64,000 nt of DNA, taken from Brachyhypopomus gauderio. Lineage: Eukaryota; Chordata; Actinopteri; Gymnotiformes; Hypopomidae. The translations under genes were made by a program, and so were the position numbers. The stretch is from NCBI RefSeq assembly GCF_052324685.1, contig NW_027506907.1, positions 359,790 through 423,789 of the forward strand, written 5' to 3'. Below are positions 1-11,854 of the stretch, piece by piece. The first letter of the stretch is position 1. Every line of letters begins with the position of its first letter. The notes under the pieces were generated by a model that did no database searches, was not told the DNA's origin, and saw only the letters and a program-made list of their open reading frames with translations.

Positions 1-495
1 CTGCAAAATTGCTGTGAAATCGTTTAAGAAATCTGAGTAAGGCCCTGGTGGTCTGTATACATTTGTCAGGGAAAATGCACTTTTATTTACGGATGGACTA
101 ATTACATTAATAGACAGCATCTCAAATTAATTTGAGATATCTAGGTATTTCTGATGAATTTCTAAACAATCTCGATAGATTATACATATTCCTCCTCCTC
201 TGCCTGACAATCTAGGTCTATGTATATAACTATATCCCACAGGAGTGGCTTCGTTTAGAGTTATATAATCACCAGATTGAATCCACGTTTCAGTTAGACA
301 CAGAATATCAATTTTCTGGTCAGTTATAAGTTCATTCACAAAAACTGCTTTAGAGATGAGCGATCGAATATTGATTAATCCAATTTTCAGATCGGTCATA
401 TAGGTGGTAATAATTGGATGTGAAGTTTGAATATTAGTTAAAAACTTAGGACGGACTATTTTCTTATGATTTAATTTAAACCGGGGCACAGACAC
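1..495 (-). pseudogene. LINE ORF2 N-terminal endonuclease fragment
   Basis: Part of the APE-type endonuclease of a non-LTR retrotransposon (L2/Rex1/CR1 group); the enzyme nicks target DNA for target-primed reverse transcription. Reading on the minus strand from 495, the frame has the early endonuclease block (LKIGLINIRSLISKA) and the LCLTETWI motif, then breaks at about 127. Beyond the break another frame continues with VYRPPGPYSDFL, a block typical of this endonuclease class, so the copy is frameshifted and runs off the window start. The start at 495 lies about 55 bp after the stop of the esterase ORF at 550-1110, matching an ORF1-ORF2 arrangement. Reverse transcriptase would lie outside the window. 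The clade is uncertain. Confidence 0.75.
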
Positions 496-549
496 AGTCT
501 CAAATCCTGTGGGAACTTGGTGAAGCCTCTAAGCAGAGACTCTGGACAG

Positions 550-1110
550 TCAGCAGCTCCTAGAACTACTCTGCCGACTAACTAACAGGCTATTTGCTAT
601 GCTGCAGGATAACAAGGCGGCGCCATCCCGAGTGGGATGGACACCGTCCCTGCCTAAAAGACCAGGCTTGCCCTCGAACTCTGTCCAATTATTAATAAAG
701 CCCACTTGATTTTCGGAGCACCACTTGGACATCCAGCGGTTTAACGACGTGAGACTGCTGTATTGCTCATCGCCGCGCCGCATTGGGATGGGGCCAGAGC
801 ACATTACCGCATCGGACATCGTCTGGGCCACCTCTTTAACATTAGCCTTAGTCACTTCTGACTGCCGGAGACGTATATCGTTGGCCCCTACATGTATGAC
901 TATCCTAGAGAATCTTTTATTGGCTAACAGTCTAAGGTTGCCACTAATGTCCGGTGCTCTGGCTCCCAGTAAACAACTAACTGTAACCGCTGGAGCCCCT
1001 ACAGGAATAGCGACTTTCATGTGCCGAAATATAGAGTCTGCTATGACCAGAGTCTGTGAGACCGGCTCCTCAGCGGGTGTTCTACTGAGCGGGTCAAACC
1101 TGTTGGACAC
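550..1110 (-). CDS. LINE ORF1 with SGNH/GDSL esterase-like domain
   Basis: Uninterrupted 186-residue frame resembling the esterase-type ORF1 protein of fish L2/CR1-group LINEs. Visible SGNH-hydrolase blocks are a serine block near the N-terminus (LVIADSIFRH, with ADS in place of the usual GDS), the asparagine block (HVGANDIR) in the middle, and the Asp-x-x-His block (GRDGVHPTRDGAALL) near the C-terminus. In this family the protein is thought to bind lipid or RNA and support retrotransposition. It is followed on the same strand by the ORF2 endonuclease fragment, so both belong to one LINE. The ORF is probably 5'-incomplete: similar low-complexity coding-like sequence (RFDPLSRTP) continues upstream, and a CpG-rich stretch to about 1640 may be the 5' part of the element. 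Confidence 0.7.
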   Translation of the reverse strand: MSNRFDPLSRTPAEEPVSQTLVIADSIFRHMKVAIPVGAPAVTVSCLLGARAPDISGNLRLLANKRFSRIVIHVGANDIRLRQSEVTKANVKEVAQTMSDAVMCSGPIPMRRGDEQYSSLTSLNRWMSKWCSENQVGFINNWTEFEGKPGLLGRDGVHPTRDGAALLSCSIANSLLVSRQSSSRSC

Positions 1111-1640
1111 GTGAACTGGGGAGTGGTACTCTGGTGGGCTAGCGCTGGCGTTAGCATTATAATGTAGCTTAGCTTCGCTCTCCGACTACGCTGCTGAGAC
1201 GTCACCCATTCGTCCCGCTGTGAGGGCTCTATCGCCGGAGTCGCTAGTTCTCCCTGGCGCGTCCACAGCTACTACTGACTCTGTCTCTCTATCCCTCAAT
1301 AATGAGTGGACGCGGCCAGGGGCGGACTGGCATACATTGCTACCGGGGATTTTCCCGGTAGGCCGATGGGTTAGTGGGCCGCCGGGCCACTGGAGGTTTA
1401 AGTCGGCAAGTGGAGGAGCCATTGCCGCGCACTGCGGCCCCGGCCCGTAGTCACGCTGCTGTTAAACGGTGTTATTACCTCCCCCGCTCCAGTCAGATTA
1501 ACCTGCGCGGCCGCGGCCTGAGCCTGTAAACACATAAACAATTTGGACCGGGCCGCGGACTGAGCCTGTAAACACATGAACGAGTTGGACCGGGCCGCGG
1601 ACTGGGCCAGCTGATGCGGGCTGACGGTATGCAGCGGAGA
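1111..1640 (-). other. CpG-rich probable 5' region of the LINE
   Basis: A GC- and CpG-rich stretch upstream of the esterase ORF. It contains short open frames without recognisable domains and a duplicated phrase (the 1520-1560 and 1560-1610 copies of ctgagcctgtaaacaca with gccgcggactg). I infer LINE 5' UTR or ORF1 N-terminus. No direct boundary is visible. Confidence 0.35.
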
Positions 1641-2740
1641 TCAGAAAAAAAACCAACTTGTCCCAGAAAACCTGGGCCGGACTACGAAAACATACAGCAG
1701 TTTAAATTGTAGATAACATGTTATTTTAAATGTACTGCGGTCGCCTCTGCAACGTCTAAGGCACCATGTACAAATTACCTTAACACTGTTAACACGGACG
1801 CAAGTGGCGTTCCAGGTTCCAGAGCACTGCGCACTGTTTTTTAAAGCTATTGAAAAAAAGATTAAAACGAACCACCACAAATAGTTAAGAGGAAGAAATA
1901 CCCACGTTAGAGTTGTAGGTTGTTCTTTAGGATGCACTTTGCGTGTTTGGTGGTCTTAAAACATAAATATACGTATATAATTTATCCAATTTTATTTTAT
2001 CTACTTACAGTTTGACAATCAACATCTAAACAATTACAAAAATATAAGCAAATAAATGATTCAACCGTGTCTATTCAATCTGTGTTGGAAGGTGAGGGGT
2101 TAAGTGGAAGCCTGTGAGCCTGTGTCTCCCCTTATCAGGACTGTGATGCCTCCGCAGAATGGTGGTGATTGGTGGTCCCGCTGTTCATTTACAGAGGGCC
2201 AGGCAGTTATAATTCCTAGTCTTAGTGGGCGGGCTTAACTGTATGATGATTTCAGCCCGCTGTGGCGACACTAGCTAGCGTTAGCGTACCACCGCTAGCT
2301 AGTTTAGATTAATTCCTTTGATGCCCTCATGCGCGTTGTTTACATATTCCGGAATACGGATCTGTGGAACCTTATTTTGCTTAAGAAGTTATCTAGTACA
2401 TATGTTATTGTTTATTGCGTGTCTAAAACTGTACTGTCGTCTCAATTTTTTTTTCTTTATTGCAGTTAATTAGGAGAGGAAACAATTTTTTTCGGGGGGG
2501 ATGGGAGCGGGCCCAGGTTTAAAGGTCACGGTTCACTACTGAATTTATACATATTTGATAATACAAAAAAATCTGTACATTTTTGCAAAGCACTTGCAAA
2601 TACAAAGTTGTTAGGGATTATGCGTAGAGTCATATGAGACCATGTTTGTCCTTCTACATGAAAGCATGTAGGTGTAATTCAGGAATTTCTGGAATAGCGC
2701 CACCTAGAACAATTACAATAGGGTTCCAGTGCGCCTGGTG
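1641..2740. other. No recognisable gene
   Basis: AT-rich non-coding sequence. I see no convincing exon, tRNA or terminal repeat. Confidence 0.5.
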
Positions 2741-2756
2741 CTTGGACCCCTAATAT

Positions 2757-2960
2757 CTATAACAACTAAAAGAACAAATAACAGCTAGAACAAAGACTTA
2801 GCACTTACAATGACAAGCAAAAATACAGCAAACACAAAGTTTAAATAGGCTACAAAACAAGAGGTTAACAGGATAAACAAGGTCTGAAAACTAAATGAGG
2901 GGTGTAACTCAGAAGGAATACAAAAAGCACATGGAAGAAAAACAGGAAGTAAAACAATCA
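2757..2960. repeat. Interspersed repeat, second copy at 42845-43345
   Basis: About 200 bp nearly identical to sequence in intron 4 of the second tetraspanin gene, with only a handful of substitutions. The other copy carries a SINE between its tagaacaaa and gacttagcac segments, whereas this copy is the empty state. The element class is not recognised; reverse-strand sequence resembles LTR or UTR tail sequence of fish retroelements. Confidence 0.7.
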
Positions 2961-3594
2961 TTGTCCATCTTCCGTTTGCTTTTATTGTCTTTTATTATCA
3001 GTCTCTTTTATGTAGAGTCTATTTTCATACCCTAATTCAGGGAACTGCGTGTTGGCAAGTTCCAGTAATCAACAGCTTCAGAGTGAAAGTTTAAAACTTA
3101 AACTGTTTATGACATCCTACATGATTTCAGTTATGGGGATGTGGTTTACTAAAGTGAACGTTCACAAAGCAAAAGTGTGTGTGTGTGTGTGTAGATATAA
3201 CACAAGGTAAAAGGGGATCACATAGAAATACAAAAAGATGATGTGATGCATTTTTTGTTTTTGTTTCACATTTAAGGCCTTAATATTATTCCTTTATTTA
3301 TGTGAGTGTATTTAAATTATAAACTGATATAAAATTACTTCTACTACTAATCCAGACACAGACCACAAGTCTGTGAGAGGAGCCATGAAGGAAGCACCAG
3401 CATCTCCATGAAGTGAAACAGGCAATTTTATGACTTTAACAGGACACGTTAGTGGCACAAAATTCCTGAATATGTGTCCTGTCATTTGACGTAAATCAAG
3501 GTTTGATAACAGATGAGCTCGTGCTAGTTATCTGCTGTCTATGACATCACATACCTTCTACCTATTTAAACAAATGACTGTGAACTCATAGGCT

Positions 3595-3831
3595 ACTTTA
3601 CTTTAGAACGGGTTAAATGATTGGATAGCTTTGATGACTCGCTTTAACCTCTGTGTTCCTGGAGTGGATTTTGACCAAAAGAGTGTGCTGGGTAAAAAAA
3701 TAGCACTCTGCTGAAGCCCCGTCTCCTAGAGTAACCAACGTCAACGGTCTGGTGACATAAACCCACCACACAGACTTTTCTACAGTTCAGACTCGCAAAA
3801 CACCCGTGTAAGGGCACTCATCTGTGGACAG
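3595..3831 (+). other. tspan1: Probable non-coding first exon of tspan1-like gene
   Basis: Sequence ending ctgtggacag followed by gtaagatt, a strong donor at 3832. The first coding exon of the tetraspanin gene at 16884 begins with an acceptor and only 25 nt of 5' UTR, so an upstream untranslated exon is required. This is the best donor candidate seen upstream. The 5' edge and promoter are not determined; an AT-rich tatttaaac lies near 3564. Inference only, without transcript evidence. Confidence 0.4.
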
Positions 3832-3851
3832 GTAAGATTTTCATTTGTCTA

Positions 3852-3856
<5 letters not shown>

Positions 3857-3928
<72 letters not shown>
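3857..3928. repeat. (TA)n-(CA)n microsatellite
   Basis: About 60 bp of uninterrupted TA dinucleotides followed by a short ACAC run, just inside the putative intron 1. Confidence 0.95.
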
Positions 3929-3929
<1 letters not shown>

Positions 3930-4241
3930 GAAACATCACATAGACATGTTCTAATGGTCTCAAACACTAGATTTTACTGCATTTAACTAGAAGGCAGAAC
4001 TCTCATCACACAGATGATAACACTCCAGTCTCCGTTCTGTTTTAGTTCAAACTTTCTTTCTCTCCACACTTTGTATTTGGTTTCTGTTGTGGATGGCGCT
4101 CTCTGTTCAGTATACACACACACACAGAGTAAAAAAAAATCCTTAAAAAAACTGTAAATGACTGGCAGCAGCGGATGCCAAACAAAAACTTTCATTTTAA
4201 AGTGAAAAAACCCTGATTTATATTAAGTGGAAAAACACTTT

Positions 4242-4445
4242 GCAGAGAAATACCGTTATTTTACAAATTTTTCCTGGATTATTATGATTTATCACTTTTA
4301 ATTAAGTGACAGCACTAATAATTTTGCAGAGAAATACCTTTATTTTCCAACTTTTGCCTGAATTATTACAATTAAGCATTTTCAATAAAGTGACAGCACT
4401 AATATTTTTGCAGAGAAATACCGTAATTTTACAGATTTTGCCTGT
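4242..4445. repeat. 84-bp imperfect tandem repeat
   Basis: The phrase gcagagaaatacc recurs at 4242, 4326 and 4410, an exact 84-bp period, followed each time by similar tttgcctgaattatta and aagtgacagcactaata segments. About 2.4 copies, diverged. Confidence 0.85.
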
Positions 4446-5418
4446 CCATATTCATCATGACTTCCAGGACAAACTCAAATGTGCAATGCAAACTGCAAAG
4501 TTATTTTATACAAATGAAAAAATATATTATACCAATGTTGAGCACCTCAATGTCCTCTATCATCACTTTTAACAAAAACAAAGTAAACAAAATGTAGGCC
4601 AAACTTGGTGCATATTTTTTTTTGCTTTATATATTTAACATATGAGAAAGCATATTGATTCCCTAAGGGTTAAAATGCAATGGACAAAATCTTCACAATG
4701 ATCCCAATAATGATGTTTTTATTTTTTACACAAACCGTACCTGGTCTCCTTCACCCTTTCTTTCTTCAGTGCAAATCTGCATTAGCTTAACCAGGGCCGG
4801 CGCTAGAGGGGGGCATTGCCCCCCCAAATTGTGTCTTTGCCCCCCCAAGCACAATGAAAGAAACGGCTATTTTTTAAATTATCTCTGAACCAATCACAAA
4901 AATGCATTTTGCTTTACAGCGTTAAGATATTTCCTTGCTTATTCCTGATTGGCACTTTGAGTCATATAAAAATCGGCAGACCGCCCCAAATGGTTCAGTT
5001 CGGCAGTATATGTTCTGTTAGTGTGAGTGAAAGACAGTTATACTGGTAAACACTCTTCTGAGTTTAAACTGACTTCCACATGGTAATATTTGCTCATCTG
5101 TGGTTTTTCGTTGCTTTAATGTTACTTACCTCTTACATAGGTGTTGCTTAAATTATTTTATTAGCCGTTAGCGGTTAGGCAAACTTGGTTCTCCTAAACC
5201 TGCGCAAATGGCGGAGGCGTTTATACTTGCCGCGTCACATTCTTTGCAGTGTTGTCCAAAACGATATGTGGTAATATAAAGAAATACCCCTCAAAAACAG
5301 GAGAATGAACATTTACCTGACCAATTTTAATGTTACTTTGTGTTTCAGGTTTGAAAAGTGCTGGAATTTAGGCTAAAGTACTTGAAAATGCTTGAAATTG
5401 TAACTACTCTTTTATTAC

Positions 5419-5623
5419 TGTCACGTCCAGCCCCTCCCTCCTCCCTGGTCCTGCCCAGTTTCCCCGTTCCCAGGATTTCTCCCTCTGTCTGTCACGCCCC
5501 TATCTTTAGTGCCCGCACCTGAGTCTCATTAACCTCCCCTGTTTCAGTGTATATAATCCCCGTGGTGTTTCACTCCCGTGTCGGTAATTGGTTGTGTGTG
5601 TGAGTCCTGCCTTGCTTTGTCCT
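5419..5623 (+). mobile_element. Truncated LTR fragment (gypsy-like)
   Basis: Begins TGTCACGTCC, has a TATA-like gtatataat, and shows the C-rich composition of fish Gypsy LTRs. It has no CA end or matching partner, and stops at the terminal repeat of the PIF-Harbinger element. Assignment is from appearance only. Confidence 0.45.
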
Positions 5624-6259
5624 GGGGGGTGTTCCAAGAAGCGGGTTAAGCGAGAAAACCCGGGTAAGTTAACTCAGAGTTCACGGAAACTCAAGGTTTT
5701 CCGTTCCAGAAACCGAGCTTAGAGAGAACCGGAGTCAGTTACTATAGCAACTTATGCTCTGAAGCTAACCTGCTCGCTGGCAGGTTAACTTGGACCTGAC
5801 CCAGAGTTACAAACACGTCATCATGACGTGTCCTTTCCTCGAAGATCATGTGGATATTGAAACTCAGTTTATTCGCTGAGTTCTTCGTCGGTAACGCCTT
5901 ATAAAACCCCGAATAGACATAGGCCTACTATCATTTTCGGATTATTTTTTAAATGAACGTTATCGTTTTCAGCACAATCCATTACTTACATCAATAACTT
6001 TATTATAATAACATTTCAAATATTACACATCGCAGATCAGCCCTAAATTCTCTCCAGATTGTTATATATCGGTCTTCGTTTTTTGCTAGTGGAAGTTTTC
6101 TTTATAGTGTAGGAGATGCGGATTCTGTCAGCAAAGCTACTGTATATCGGTCTGTCCGAAAACTGTCCGGCATTAAAATGACTAGTGCCCGGTTTTGTGG
6201 TGTTTCCTGGGCTTAAGCCAGTTATGGACATCAAAGAGGAATTCCACAGCATCATTAAA

Positions 6260-6678
6260 GGGTTTTCCATCCACCGAGTTTTTGCGCATTTTGAAAATGC
6301 GCATGAAAAAAACTGGATGGAAAAAGACCAAAATTCGAAAAAAGCCCCAAATATCGCAAAAAGATTTTTACGCTAGGAGGAGGTGGAAAAGTTAGACTAT
6401 CGCATCGCCAAAATTCGGAAAAACTGGATGGAAAAGGGTTTTTCGCATAAACGATGACGTATCATGCCTCAAGTCATGTGGTTCTGTACACGATCGCGAT
6501 GTAAAAATGGCAAATGCATACAAAAACAGTTTTGGAGAGAGCAAAAATTGAATTTAACATTAAAAAAATGTTTCAAAACCTCAACTGTAATGAATGGAAA
6601 CAAGGCTTAATTCGCATTTTTTTTTGCCGAAACTTGGAAATTGCGCATTATTTTTTCGAAAGGTTTGGATGGAAACCC
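6260..6678. mobile_element. MITE with TGGATGGAAACCC ends
   Basis: Opens GGGTTTTCCATCCA and closes TGGATGGAAACCC. The internal part repeats the aaactggatggaaaa theme several times (near 6310, 6420). A non-autonomous DNA element; superfamily not resolved. Confidence 0.55.
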
Positions 6679-6889
6679 GGCTATTGGTTTGTCTTTAATT
6701 CACACGGACAATAAAGAAATTAAGCAAAGGAGAGTCAATATATAACGAACTTCATTCCATTTTGTGATTATAGGACATGACGGCCTCCTTCATGGAGACA
6801 GAGGGTATCCCTGGCTGTCCTATAGGCCTACCTTATGACTCCCTATTCAGATCCTGCACCTGGACCACAGTCCCGCTACAATCAGGCCC

Positions 6890-7158
6890 ACAGCAAAACC
6901 AGGGCAAGAATTTAAATGACCCTAGGAATCCTCGAGGCCAGGTTCCAGTGCCTGAAGGGGCTCAGAGTAACCCCTGATAGGGCGTGCCACATAATAATGG
7001 CATATGTGGTATTACACAACATTGCAACCATCCAGGAAGAGCGACAGCCTACCATCTCTGACATGCCCACAGACGAGGAACCTTACATGCATGTGGGTGA
7101 CAACAGAGATGGTGGAGTTGTCAGAGACTCTATCTGCAATCACTGCTTTCCACATTAA
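6890..7158 (+). pseudogene. HARBI1-like transposase, C-terminal remnant
   Basis: Frame containing TLGILEARFQCLKGLRV and ACHIIMAYVVLHNIATI, the conserved C-terminal blocks of PIF-Harbinger DDE transposases, where the helix ending VLHN follows the catalytic core. The catalytic acidic residues lie upstream and are lost. Only about 75 residues survive of a protein usually around 350 long, so this copy is inactive. Confidence 0.75.
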
Positions 7159-8254
7159 ATCATGCACCACCACCCACCCCACCATCCACCCTGTAACCTT
7201 TTAATATACATTACAGTCAAATTCACTGTTATGTTTCATTATTTCATTTTTCCTGTAAATAAATATATTTTATAATATATTTTAAGAATAAGATATAGTT
7301 ATGTACAGCCATACCACTTTGTACAATATTCTTATACTTCATTTTTATCTGATGCCATGTGTGTTTCACACCACTCAGATTAGACCTGGAATTAGTAAGT
7401 GTTCAATAAAAAAATATTTAAAAACTCAATACAGTATTATAAAGGTGGAGAAAATAATAATATAATCGCACCCTTCTGCTAAATATAAAAATATCATTTT
7501 CACTCACGCATTAACTCTGTTGGCAATTTTTTGACATGCTGACTGCCTTTCTCTAGCAGCTACCGCAGTATTACATTTACGTTTAATAATATCTAAATAT
7601 TCTGCATACGCAGTCATTAATACTTCACGCTACAGTGGTGTGAAATACGATGTTCGGCTGATTTTTGCGTTTAAGTCCATGATAAATCCTATTTATCTGC
7701 GTTCCATTAAGAATGCCTTTCATAGTTACGTGTGAACGCGCTTCTGTCTGGGTCAACCTACTCAGAGTTGAGCGACCCTGATTACTTTAACTCCGATCCG
7801 CCGTTTTGGAACCGAAAACTCTGAGTATGTCAGATCAGGGTAAGACAACTCCGAATTCAGGGTTAAGTTTAGAGTTTGTTAACCCCGCTTCTTGGAATAC
7901 CCCCCAGTACGTTTCATAACATCAATAAAAACTTCAATACCAGATTTTTTACCATTAAAAGTGCAGTAGATAGGAACATTTTCCTTATTTTATGTACTTT
8001 CATATTTTTTTCTTTTTCAAAATATAAATGTGATGAATACTATCTCAGGATTCGATTCAGAATCGATTCTTGGGGTCACGATTCGATTAAAAAAACGATT
8101 ATTTTCCGATTCAAAAACAATTCTCGATTCAAAACGATTCTCAGGATCTCAGGAGCTACTCCGGTCTGGTGGCATGAAAGCAGAGTACATTTATACAGAT
8201 ATTCTAATTTAAAATGTTTTATGAACATATTACAATAATGTAAACACACTAAGG

Positions 8255-8602
8255 CAGGGGTCACCAACCTTTTTGAAGTTGGGAGCTACTTCTTGGATAC
8301 CAATTATTGCGGAGGGCTACCAGAAATAAAGTTGTTGAGCGGGGGGAGGGGGGGGGGTGGCGGCGAACGAAAGTTGTTGAGCGCTGGGGGGGGGGGGAGA
8401 TTGGGTTCATATGCGCGTGTCAGTTGCTAGCGGGAAGACCGCTAACAACCGCGGACAATCGCTAATAGCAGCTAAAACATAAACGATGCAGCGCTTTGGT
8501 GCATGGCAATATAGTGAGCTGTTTTTAAAACAAGCCCGCGGGCGACTCATAACGTCCTCGCGGGCGATATGGTGCCCGCGGGCACCACGTTGGTGACCCC
8601 TG
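8255..8602. mobile_element. hAT MITE, TIR CAGGGGTCACCAAC
   Basis: Terminal inverted repeats CAGGGGTCACCAACCTTTTTG and its inverted partner ending GTTGGTGACCCCTG, flanked by the perfect 8-bp duplication CACTAAGG at 8247-8254 and 8603-8610. Length 348 bp. The interior is G-rich, with runs of up to nine G. Confidence 0.92.
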
Positions 8603-9050
8603 CACTAAGGTAAATCAAAGACAATATGTCTGATTTATTTATTCTTGCACATATGTTTTTAACTTGTACAAACACAACACAATATCTTTGAGGCTGACAA
8701 TCAGAACAATACATTAAACTAATAAAACTGTAGTAAAATAAATAAAATTGGTAGGCTTAGGCTAGCTGCCAGAACTTGCCACTACTCAATTTTATTATAC
8801 AAAAATACTGCTCTTTCTGTAAAAACAACAAATTGCTTCGTACAAGAATTAGGCTTAAGCTAGCTGCCTATTTCTGAGAACATGCCACTTCCAGAAACAA
8901 AATTACACTCTTTTCCTTAACAAATCACAAAAATAAAAAATATATGAAAGTGCTTCCAAAAATAAGTGCTGTTACATTAATAAAATGGGTAGGCTTACAT
9001 TAGCTGCCAGAACTTCCACTTCACATATGAAGAAAAAGTGTAATATATAT

Positions 9051-11785
9051 CCCTTTCATGCATAGAGGTCTCTACAGTGTACAGCTGTTAAAAAGTGTTT
9101 TTTTCTCTATATATGCTTGCAATTTTGGACACCGCTGCATATATTCCACTCTAGTGGAAGCTATTGCATCATCCCGTACAAAAAAATCCCATTGGCTAGT
9201 CATTGCAATGGGAAAATGTAGTCAGTGAAACCAAGATGGCCGACAGACGGGGAGAAAGACCAAACACCTTGGCTATTTTTGTTTCTACCTTCTGTAAAAC
9301 GATACCATTGCAGGTAAAAAATATATAATTACATCAAGTAACATCTAAGGTGACATATTATCTAAAGATTTTTGAAATTCTGATTTTACAATGGGAGGAA
9401 ATGCAGATTATTCATCTGTCCACTCAATTGTACATCATGCATCACTAGCTATGTTTCAACTTTAATTTCAATTACTACCAGTGTTGTTCTTGAAAATAAT
9501 TCATATCATTTAATGTTTTGGCTTCTTTATGTTTTTATAATGTAATTTGAGGGTTTTTTTCTTTAAATCCTTATATTTTATAGAGCTAAAAAAAAACAGG
9601 CATACAGGGTAATAGAGGAGTTTCCAGACTCAAGTGAGGAAGACTGTGCTTCTAGTAGCAGTGATGAGGAATGGCTGCCAGTACAGACAGGTGCAAGCAG
9701 AGAAGTAGGGTCAAGCAGTGATAGTGAAGGTGAGGAGTCTGGAAATGTTGCAGAGGGAGTTGAGGCTGAGGAAGGAGATGAGGCGGTTGAACCTGAGGGA
9801 CCACCTTCCAGGGCTCAGGGGAAAAAAGCAAAAGAAAAGAGTGTCAGAAATGTTTGGAAAGCTAAGGATAACCAGTTTGAGGGAAACTTGCCTCCTTTCT
9901 TAGGAGGGAGAAAGATGAATGTTGAGGGAGCAGATCCAATAGATTTCTTCATGCATCTTTTCACCCAGAATATGATCAGTGACATTGTACACAATACAAA
10001 CCTGTACGCTGTCCAGAAAGGAAAAGACAAGCTGGCATTGACCTCAGAGGAGTTCAAAACATTTCTTGGAATTAATATGGTAATGTCATATGTCAGATAT
10101 CCTAGATCCAGAATGATGTACTGGTCATCAGAGACAGGACTTCGTCTTGAACTTATAGCCAATGCAATGCCAGTGAACAGATTCGAGCAAATTCTTAGTT
10201 ACATGCACTTAGTTACATGTTGATAACTACTCACTGGACCCCAAAAATGCTGACAGGTTTGTCAAAATTAGACCAGTCTTGGATGCACTCAAGAAAACCT
10301 TCCACTCAACACTTGACCCAGAAGAATTTCAGTCGGTCGATGAGATGATGATCCCCTACAAGGGATGCCTGTATATCAAACAATATGTCCCCAAGAAACC
10401 CAAACCCTGGGGAATTAAAGTGTGGGTACGAGCAGGATCCTCTGGGTACATGTACAACTTTTGAACCCTACCAAGGTCCAGCTGGGGTACGAGGTGAGAT
10501 CAGTCAGCTGGGAATGGCTGGAGATGTAGTCATGCGCCTTTGTCAAGACATTCAGGACAAGAACCACAAGGTGTTTTTTGACAATTTCTTTTGCACAATT
10601 CCCCTCCTTCAGGCACTGGAACAACAAGGAATCTATGGCACTGGTACATGTAGAAGCAACAGACTCCATGGAGCACAAGAAAAGCTGAAAAGTGAAAAGC
10701 AAATGAAGCAAGAAGGAAGAGGATCTGTCTCTGTCATGACCAATGCTCAAAACATCACTGTCACACGCTGGTTGGATAGTTCAGTTATTCACATGGCCTC
10801 TTCCTGCACCGGCCTGTCCCCAACAGATGTGGCACAGAGATGGAGCAAACAAGAGAAGCAAATGTTTAACATCCAATGGCCATTTTCTGTGAAATTGTAC
10901 AATCAGCATATGGGTGGAGTAGATCTCATGGATCAATGTGTTGCCATGTATCCCCACCGACGCAGAAACAAACAGTGGTACATAAGAGTGTTCTTTCACT
11001 TCCTTGATGTCACAACTGTGAATGCCTGGCTCCTTTATAGAATGTCTGGAAATAAAGCAAAGGATCTGCTGCACTTCAAGGCGTCAATAGCTCGTGCTCT
11101 TATCAATGCAGGATCTGTGAAGATACACACCAGAGGCAGACCCAGTGCCACTCCACCACCGGCAAAACGGAGAGCAGTGTGTAAGGCCCCCCCCCTGAGA
11201 TCCGGTATGCCCCTGGAAACCACTGGCCCCAGCTCAAGGAAGCAAAAAATGCCAGCAGATGCCAAGATGGTGCATGCACACGAAGAACCAAGTACATCTG
11301 CATGCAGTGTCTTGTAGCTTTGTGCCACGGATGCTTTGGCAACTATCATAGAAAATAGTCTCAGAAATGAGCAATGAGAATGATTTGACAGGAAATATGA
11401 TACATGATATAAGATATAAGAATATGCTCAGCTCAGAGACTTGACGAGAATACAGTATGATAAATACCAGGTACAGTCAAGATTCTATGAGGTTCGACAG
11501 TTCAGACTTGTCACACTATACTCCTCAGTCCAGAGGAACCACCATTACAACAGAATACCATATTAAAACTGTATAACTAAATTACAAATATACCTATGAC
11601 AACCAAGTTATTAAATTGATGTTTTTTACAATAAAAAATGCATGAAGTACACTTGAGTGGACAGATAAATATTTCTTTATCGAATAAACAGATTTTTTTT
11701 TTCAAAACCTTTTTCAAAATCCTTAGGGATGTATAAAAACACTTAGTAAAAAATCCTGACTGAGTTTATTATAATTAATGCATGA

Positions 11786-11790
<5 letters not shown>
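9051..11790 (+). mobile_element. piggyBac transposon
   Basis: Perfect 13-bp inverted ends CCCTTTCATGCAT / ATGCATGAAAGGG, with the CCC start usual for piggyBac. Flanks are TA-rich (atat on both sides) rather than the canonical TTAA, possibly because of later TA-repeat expansion. The interior encodes a PGBD-like transposase broken by two frameshifts. Confidence 0.85.
9597..11317 (+). pseudogene. piggyBac (PGBD-like) transposase, two frameshifts
   Basis: DDE transposase of the piggyBac family, which excises and pastes at TTAA sites. An acidic N-terminal segment (9610-9800, rich in Ser/Glu) is followed by the core. The three catalytic aspartates are recognisable in DEMMIPYKG, FFDNFF and GGVDLMDQ. 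The frame breaks at about 10217 (stop after SYMHLV) and at about 10461 (stop after SGYMYNF); each is consistent with a small indel, and sequence is otherwise well preserved to a stop at 11317. Size is about 570 codons, the usual family length. The C-terminus is short on the cysteine-rich domain found in some members. The start is unclear because upstream sequence is open without an obvious ATG. Confidence 0.85.

Positions 11791-11852
<62 letters not shown>
11791..11852. repeat. (AT)n microsatellite
   Basis: Long AT dinucleotide run directly abutting the right end of the piggyBac element. Confidence 0.95.

Positions 11853-11854
<2 letters not shown>

Larger units (their letters stand above)
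5624..7905 (+). mobile_element. PIF-Harbinger transposon (inside hAT copy A)
   Basis: Left end GGGGGGTGTTCCAAGAAGC and right end, read inverted, GGGGGGTATTCCAAGAAGC: about 18 of 19 positions match. The interior carries a C-terminal HARBI1-like transposase remnant at 6890-7158. A clean TSD was not found, partly because the left flank is a truncated LTR. A smaller inverted-repeat element is nested at 6260-6678. Confidence 0.75.

Noticed and set aside
725..1114. 129-codon plus-strand frame
   Set aside because: Antisense of the esterase ORF, which has clear family motifs.
4306..4572. 88-codon open frame
   Set aside because: It comes from the 84-bp tandem repeat, whose period is a multiple of three.
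8030..8240. Overlapping small open frames near an AATCGATT-rich stretch
   Set aside because: They lie across a hAT end, with no domain or conservation.
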